A program made the position numbers and the translations under genes. A stretch of 9,681 nucleotides of DNA from Acidimicrobiaceae bacterium (GTDB taxonomy: Bacteria > Actinomycetota > Acidimicrobiia > Acidimicrobiales > Bog-793): contig DAIDIA010000078.1 in NCBI GenBank assembly GCA_027459565.1, positions 1-9,681 on the forward strand. The letters run 5' to 3'. Shown one piece after another: positions 6,206 through 9,681 of the stretch. The number at the start of each line of letters is the position of its first letter. Within the stretch, counting starts at the first letter, position 1. The notes beneath the pieces are model-generated. The model worked only from the letters and a program-made list of their open reading frames with translations, made no database searches and was not told where the DNA came from.

Positions 6206-7492
6206 ATGCACCCGCAGCACGACATGAGCAAAAGCGAGGAACTCTTCGCGCGCGCTGAGCTGGTCATCCCTGGAGGGGTGAACTCTCCGGTTCGCGCGTT
6301 CCGCTCTGTGGGTCTGACGCCGTTTTTCGTCGAGAGCGCGCGCGGCTCGCGGATCAATGACGTCGACGGCAACTCCTATCTCGATTACGTGCAGTCCTGG
6401 GGGGCCTCGATCCTCGGACACGCCGACCCAAGGGTGATCGCGGCGATCTCGGAGGCCGCTGAGCGTGGTACGACCTACGGAGCACCGACGGAACACGAAG
6501 TCGAGCTCGCAGAGGTCATCGCGTCTTCGGTCCGCGGCGTCGCGATGGTCCGGCTTGTGTCCTCGGGCACCGAGGCGGTGATGACGGCGATCAGAATCGC
6601 GCGCGGTGCCACGGGCCGTGACCGCGTGGTGAAGTTCGCGGGTTGTTATCACGGGCACAGTGACGCTGTGCTCGCAGGAGGCGGCAGTGGAGTCGCCACG
6701 CTTGGACTTCCCGATTCGCTCGGTGTGACGAAGAACGCCGTCGCAGACACACTGGTGGTCGACTACAACACCATCCCCGACATCAACTCCGATGTCGCCT
6801 GCGTGATCGTCGAACCCGTCGCCGCGAACATGGGTCTGGTGCCGCCCGACCCCGGATATCTCGAGGGGCTGCGCAGCGCCTGTGACCAGGCGGGCGCGCT
6901 TTTGATCTTTGACGAGGTGATCAGCGGATTTCGAATCTCGCGAGGTGGCGCGTCCGAGCATTTTGGCGTGGATGCCGACCTCTATACCTTTGGGAAGGTG
7001 ATCGGGGGCGGCCTGCCGCTCGCGGCGGTCGGCGGCTCGCAAGATCTGATGCGCGAACTCGCTCCGACGGGGCCGATCTATCAGGCGGGGACGCTCTCGG
7101 GGAATCCGCTCGCCACCGCGGCAGGGCTGAAGGTGCTCTCCCTACTCGATCCCCGGGCATTTGATGAACTGAGCGCACGGGTCGAGAGACTCGTGGGTGG
7201 ACTTGTCGAGGCGATCAGCGCGTCCGGACTCGAGGTGCAAGTTCCGAGACTCCGCACGCTCTTTTCGATCTTCTTCACCGATGCTCCGGTCCGGAACTTT
7301 GCCGACGCAAAGCGCGCCGCGGACTCGGGAGTGTATGCGCGGTTCTTCCGTTCGATGCTCGCGCGCAACATCTCCCTTGCCCCGAGCGCGTATGAGGTTG
7401 GATTCGTCTCACTCGCGCACACTGATGAAGACATCGAGGCGACGATCGAAGCGGCAGGCGAATCTGCCATCGAGGTCCTCGAGAGCCTCTAG
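6206..7492 (+). CDS. hemL: Glutamate-1-semialdehyde 2,1-aminomutase
   Basis: HemL is the pyridoxal-phosphate enzyme that moves the amino group of glutamate-1-semialdehyde to give 5-aminolevulinate, the second C5-pathway step directly after HemA. From the ATG at 6206 the protein has 428 residues, matching the usual 427 or so. This start has GAGG at 6197-6200, five bases upstream; the alternative ATG at 6224 has no ribosome site, and the open frame upstream overlaps hemB without family similarity. Features are SEELFARAELVIPGGVNSPVRAF (10-32), the cofactor phosphate region SSGTEAVMTAIRIAR (119-133), CYHGHSDAVL (147-156), DEVISGFR (236-243) with the cofactor-contacting aspartate, the Schiff-base lysine Lys264 in YTFGKVIGGGLPLAAVGG, and QAGTLSGNPLA. 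It is the last gene of the hem cluster, 7 bases after hemB and convergent with the following minus-strand gene. Family confidence is very high. Confidence 0.97.
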   Translation: MHPQHDMSKSEELFARAELVIPGGVNSPVRAFRSVGLTPFFVESARGSRINDVDGNSYLDYVQSWGASILGHADPRVIAAISEAAERGTTYGAPTEHEVELAEVIASSVRGVAMVRLVSSGTEAVMTAIRIARGATGRDRVVKFAGCYHGHSDAVLAGGGSGVATLGLPDSLGVTKNAVADTLVVDYNTIPDINSDVACVIVEPVAANMGLVPPDPGYLEGLRSACDQAGALLIFDEVISGFRISRGGASEHFGVDADLYTFGKVIGGGLPLAAVGGSQDLMRELAPTGPIYQAGTLSGNPLATAAGLKVLSLLDPRAFDELSARVERLVGGLVEAISASGLEVQVPRLRTLFSIFFTDAPVRNFADAKRAADSGVYARFFRSMLARNISLAPSAYEVGFVSLAHTDEDIEATIEAAGESAIEVLESL

Positions 7493-7521
7493 GGCGCGAA
7501 TCCGAGGCTGCGGGAGAGGCT
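7484..7521. terminator. Possible weak bidirectional terminator between convergent genes
   Basis: AGCCTCT (7484-7490), at the very end of hemL, is complementary to AGAGGCT (7515-7521), at the end of the convergent reductase gene. A nearer GAGGCT (7504-7509) could pair instead. The loops are long (24 or 14 bases) and no T-tract is present, so this is a weak candidate; its main support is its place in the 27-base gap between convergent genes. Confidence 0.25.
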
Positions 7522-8500
7522 ATCCGCCGAACTCGGCGTCTCTGGGAAAGAGTGCATCGATGCGTTCGACGATCTCATCGGTCAATCGGTCGACGACCTC
7601 GAGCGCGCCGAGATTCTCCCTCACCTGCGCAGCGTGGCTCGCGCCGGTGATAACCGTCGAGACGCGCGGGTTCTTCAGGCACCATGCCAGAGCGAGTTGC
7701 GCGAGCGAACAGCCGAGCTGAACCGAGACTGTCTGCAGCGAACGGATCGAGGCTCTCAGTGTCTCGTTCTCCACCTGCGCTTTGATCCTCGAATTGTCCG
7801 ACCGTCCGGCGCGCGAATTTTCGGGAATGCCGTTGAGGTACTTGCCGGTCAGGACTCCCTCGGCAAGTGGGCTCCATGTCGTGAGTCCGAGACCGAAGTC
7901 CTTGTAGAGGTCCCGGAACTCCCTCTCCACCTTCGTGCGATGGATGAGGTTGTACTCGGGCTGCTCGGTGATCGGTGCACGCAGGTTGTTGCGTTTGGCG
8001 ATCTCGTAGGCGCGCCGGATCGATTTCGCCGACCACTCCGAGACGCCCCAGTAGAGGGCCTTGCCGCTCGAGATGATGTCCGACATCGCGACGACGACCT
8101 CCTCGATGGAGGTCTCTGGATCCGGCCGGTGGCAAAAGACGATGTCGACCACGTCATGACCGAGGCGCTCAAGTGATCCATCGATTGCAGAGAGAAGGTA
8201 CTTGCGATTCAGCGTACGTCTTGAATTCACGCCCTCTTCGAGTCCGAAGTAGAACTTGGTCGAGATGATGTAGCTGCCCCTCGACCACCCAAGCTCCCGG
8301 ATCGCCTCGCCCAGGATGCGTTCGGCACCCCCATTCGCGTAGATCTCCGCGCAGTCAAAGAAGTTGATTCCCCCCTCGCGCGCCGCGTCGAGGTTCTTGA
8401 TGATGTTCTCGAGCCCATACTCGTGATCAAAGGTGACCCATGAGCCGAATGAGAGCGCACTCACCTTGAGGCCGGAGTTTCCGAGGCGGCGATAGATCAT
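7520..8500 (-). CDS. Aldo/keto reductase, Kv-channel beta-subunit-like
   Basis: This is an NADPH-dependent oxidoreductase of the aldo/keto reductase superfamily with a TIM-barrel fold; the carbonyl substrate is unknown. The 326 residues start MIYRRLGNSGLKVSALSFGSW and carry the tetrad Asp49 and Tyr54 (FFDCAEIYANGGAE), Lys82 (ISTKFYFG) and His124 (IVFCHRPDPETSIEE). The whole length follows the pattern of mammalian Kv beta subunits and their bacterial relatives: SRRTLNRKYLLSAIDGSLERL, ALYWGVSEWSA, TEQPEYNLIHRTKVE, TWSPLAEGVLTGKY and the cofactor-binding ITGASHAAQVRENLGAL. Kv beta proteins have Asn at the His position, whereas this one has His, favouring a normal catalyst. A purine-rich AAGGGG precedes the ATG at about 9 bases. 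It lies 53 bases downstream of a prenyl-reductase-family gene on the same strand, so the two may be cotranscribed. I see no potassium channel gene nearby. Confidence 0.92.
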   Translation of the reverse strand: MIYRRLGNSGLKVSALSFGSWVTFDHEYGLENIIKNLDAAREGGINFFDCAEIYANGGAERILGEAIRELGWSRGSYIISTKFYFGLEEGVNSRRTLNRKYLLSAIDGSLERLGHDVVDIVFCHRPDPETSIEEVVVAMSDIISSGKALYWGVSEWSAKSIRRAYEIAKRNNLRAPITEQPEYNLIHRTKVEREFRDLYKDFGLGLTTWSPLAEGVLTGKYLNGIPENSRAGRSDNSRIKAQVENETLRASIRSLQTVSVQLGCSLAQLALAWCLKNPRVSTVITGASHAAQVRENLGALEVVDRLTDEIVERIDALFPRDAEFGG

Positions 8501-8553
8501 TTGGGACCCCTTTGACTTGGAGGAGATCGGCGAATCGGCGGCGGTGGACAGGT

Positions 8554-9681
8554 TCAGCCTGCCCGGGCCGGGACGAGGCTGGTCAGCGCCGCGAGCGCCC
8601 TGTAGGCGAGCTCTGCGGGACCATGCTCATCCTCGCGCAGGAGATTCGACATGATGCGAAGCAGCCATTCCATCACCGACTGTGAGTGCATTCCCGTCGC
8701 GACGAGTCGCCGCATGAGCTCTGGATGGCCCATCAAGGTCATGAACTTCGATGCGACCTTGTAGTAGAGCCCGTAGGTAAGCTCGAGTTCGCGGTCGAAC
8801 GCGAGGAGATGGCGAAGATCGCCGTCCGAAACGGCCTCGCCCGCGATGCGCGCGGCGATCCTGCCGGTTTCATACCCGTAGGCGATCCCCTCGCCGTTGA
8901 ACGGGTTGATCGAGCCACCGGCATCTCCCACGAGAAGGTAGTCCGGGCCGACGTGTGGACCAACGGAGAGTCCCATCGGCAGCCGGCCACCGGTGGGCGT
9001 GGAGAGCGCAGTCGACTCGTTGAGGCACCACGAGGCCGGCGCGAAATCTACGAACGAGTTCATCAACTTGGTCGTGTTGACCTGCTTCCAGCGATCAAAT
9101 GTCGAGAGCAGTCCGATGCCGACGTTGACCCTTCCGTCGCCGAGCGGAAATATCCAGCCGTATCCCGGAACGACCTTGCCGTCTTTGTCGCGGATGTCGA
9201 GGTGCGACTCGATGTAGTTGTCGAGATGTCGCGGAGAGGAGAAGTACCCGCGGATCGCCATGCCGAGCGGAATTGACCGGTCCCTGCTCGCGCCGAGCGC
9301 CCGTCCGAATCGAGAGTTCGCGCCATCGGCGACGATGGTCACGCTGGCGCGTACCTCGCTTCGCGTGCCGAAGTCATTGTCGACGATGATGGCGCCCTCT
9401 GCGGGTCCACCCGATCCTGCTGCAGAACCGATCGGGGCGATCGCCTCCGCTCCCTGCCAGACGACCGCGCCGGCCTTGGCCGCGTGGTTGCTGACGATCT
9501 CGTCGAGATCGTGACGGGTCACGACGAATCCATGACTCGGATAGTCCGGGTGCTCGGGCCACGGCATCGTGAGTTCACGGCCGAATGCAACCGCGCGCAG
9601 CCCCTCGTAGCGATGATGCTCGCCGAGTTGGTCCTCGAGGCCCATCTCATAGAGCTGGCGAACCGATCGGGGCGTGAGACC
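8554..9681 (-). CDS. Geranylgeranyl reductase family FAD protein, MenJ-like (5'-truncated by window edge)
   Basis: This is a flavin-dependent oxidoreductase of the geranylgeranyl reductase family, which reduces double bonds of prenyl chains. It most resembles the actinobacterial MenJ type that saturates one isoprene unit of menaquinone, though archaeal-type lipid or other prenyl reduction is possible. The frame is open to the right window edge; residues before the ATG at 9645 read GLTPRSVRQLYEMGLED, matching the family's (CGD)GLTPRAV segment, so the N-terminal FAD motif GxGxxG lies outside. Visible features are the substrate-region MPWPEHPDYPSHGFVVTRHDLDE, ADGANSRFGRALG, the YGWIFP motif (9145-9162) with GDGRVNVGIG, and the second FAD motif VGDAGGSINPFNGEGI (8884-8931). 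The C-terminal stretch LLRIMSNLLREDE also resembles mycobacterial MenJ. It is the upstream member of a minus-strand pair with the aldo/keto reductase. The family is firm, the exact substrate inferred. Confidence 0.88.
   Translation of the reverse strand, partial: GLTPRSVRQLYEMGLEDQLGEHHRYEGLRAVAFGRELTMPWPEHPDYPSHGFVVTRHDLDEIVSNHAAKAGAVVWQGAEAIAPIGSAAGSGGPAEGAIIVDNDFGTRSEVRASVTIVADGANSRFGRALGASRDRSIPLGMAIRGYFSSPRHLDNYIESHLDIRDKDGKVVPGYGWIFPLGDGRVNVGIGLLSTFDRWKQVNTTKLMNSFVDFAPASWCLNESTALSTPTGGRLPMGLSVGPHVGPDYLLVGDAGGSINPFNGEGIAYGYETGRIAARIAGEAVSDGDLRHLLAFDRELELTYGLYYKVASKFMTLMGHPELMRRLVATGMHSQSVMEWLLRIMSNLLREDEHGPAELAYRALAALTSLVPARAG

Noticed and set aside
5356..6372. A 338-codon open frame on the minus strand opposite hemB and the start of hemL
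   Set aside because: Its translation matches no family and is composition-driven; hemB and the start of hemL on the other strand have all catalytic residues and cover the same bases.
6152..7042. A 296-codon open frame on the minus strand opposite hemL
   Set aside because: It is low in hydrophobic residues and rich in Arg, His and Asp, with no recognisable domain; it is the shadow of hemL.
7634..8176. A plus-strand open frame of 180 codons opposite the aldo/keto reductase
   Set aside because: It has no family similarity, while the minus-strand frame has a complete reductase tetrad and cofactor motifs.

Overview
The window looks like chromosomal DNA from a moderately GC-rich actinobacterium. 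The evidence is GTG starts, dense ATGA or short-gap gene packing, a HemD carrying a uroporphyrinogen methyltransferase-like N-terminal extension (an actinobacterial habit), and a MenJ/geranylgeranyl-reductase-family protein resembling the mycobacterial menaquinone reductase. The Acidimicrobiia are a plausible class, but that is an impression and not a demonstrated placement. Apart from some unusual details this is core metabolism. I see no CRISPR array, tRNA, rRNA, insertion sequence, phage gene or defence system.

Layout. (1) Positions 1-1420, plus strand: the last two genes of a branched-chain-amino-acid-type (LivG/LivF) ABC importer operon. The first is cut by the window edge and overlaps the second by 4 bases. 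(2) Positions 1421-1712: a 292-base non-coding stretch with three symmetric elements (a 26-bp inverted repeat, a 12-bp perfect palindrome and a long hairpin), possible -10 boxes, and a clear Shine-Dalgarno sequence before hemA. (3) Positions 1713-7492, plus strand: hemA, hemC, hemD, hemB and hemL. With the host's glutamyl-tRNA these make uroporphyrinogen III by the C5 route: HemA reduces Glu-tRNA to glutamate-1-semialdehyde, HemL transaminates it to 5-aminolevulinate, HemB condenses two of these to porphobilinogen, HemC polymerises four to hydroxymethylbilane, and HemD closes the ring. hemB may also have its own leaderless promoter. (4) Positions 7520-9681, minus strand and convergent with the hem genes: a Kv-beta-like aldo/keto reductase and, upstream of it, a MenJ-like FAD-dependent prenyl reductase that runs off the right edge.

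The most interesting points are the HemD fusion, whose N-terminal extension looks like only the first half of a methyltransferase domain with its signature motifs gone; the cluster of palindromes in front of hemA; and substitutions at normally conserved positions in HemA (STCMR for STCNR) and HemC (the two lysines of the KxxxKG segment replaced).
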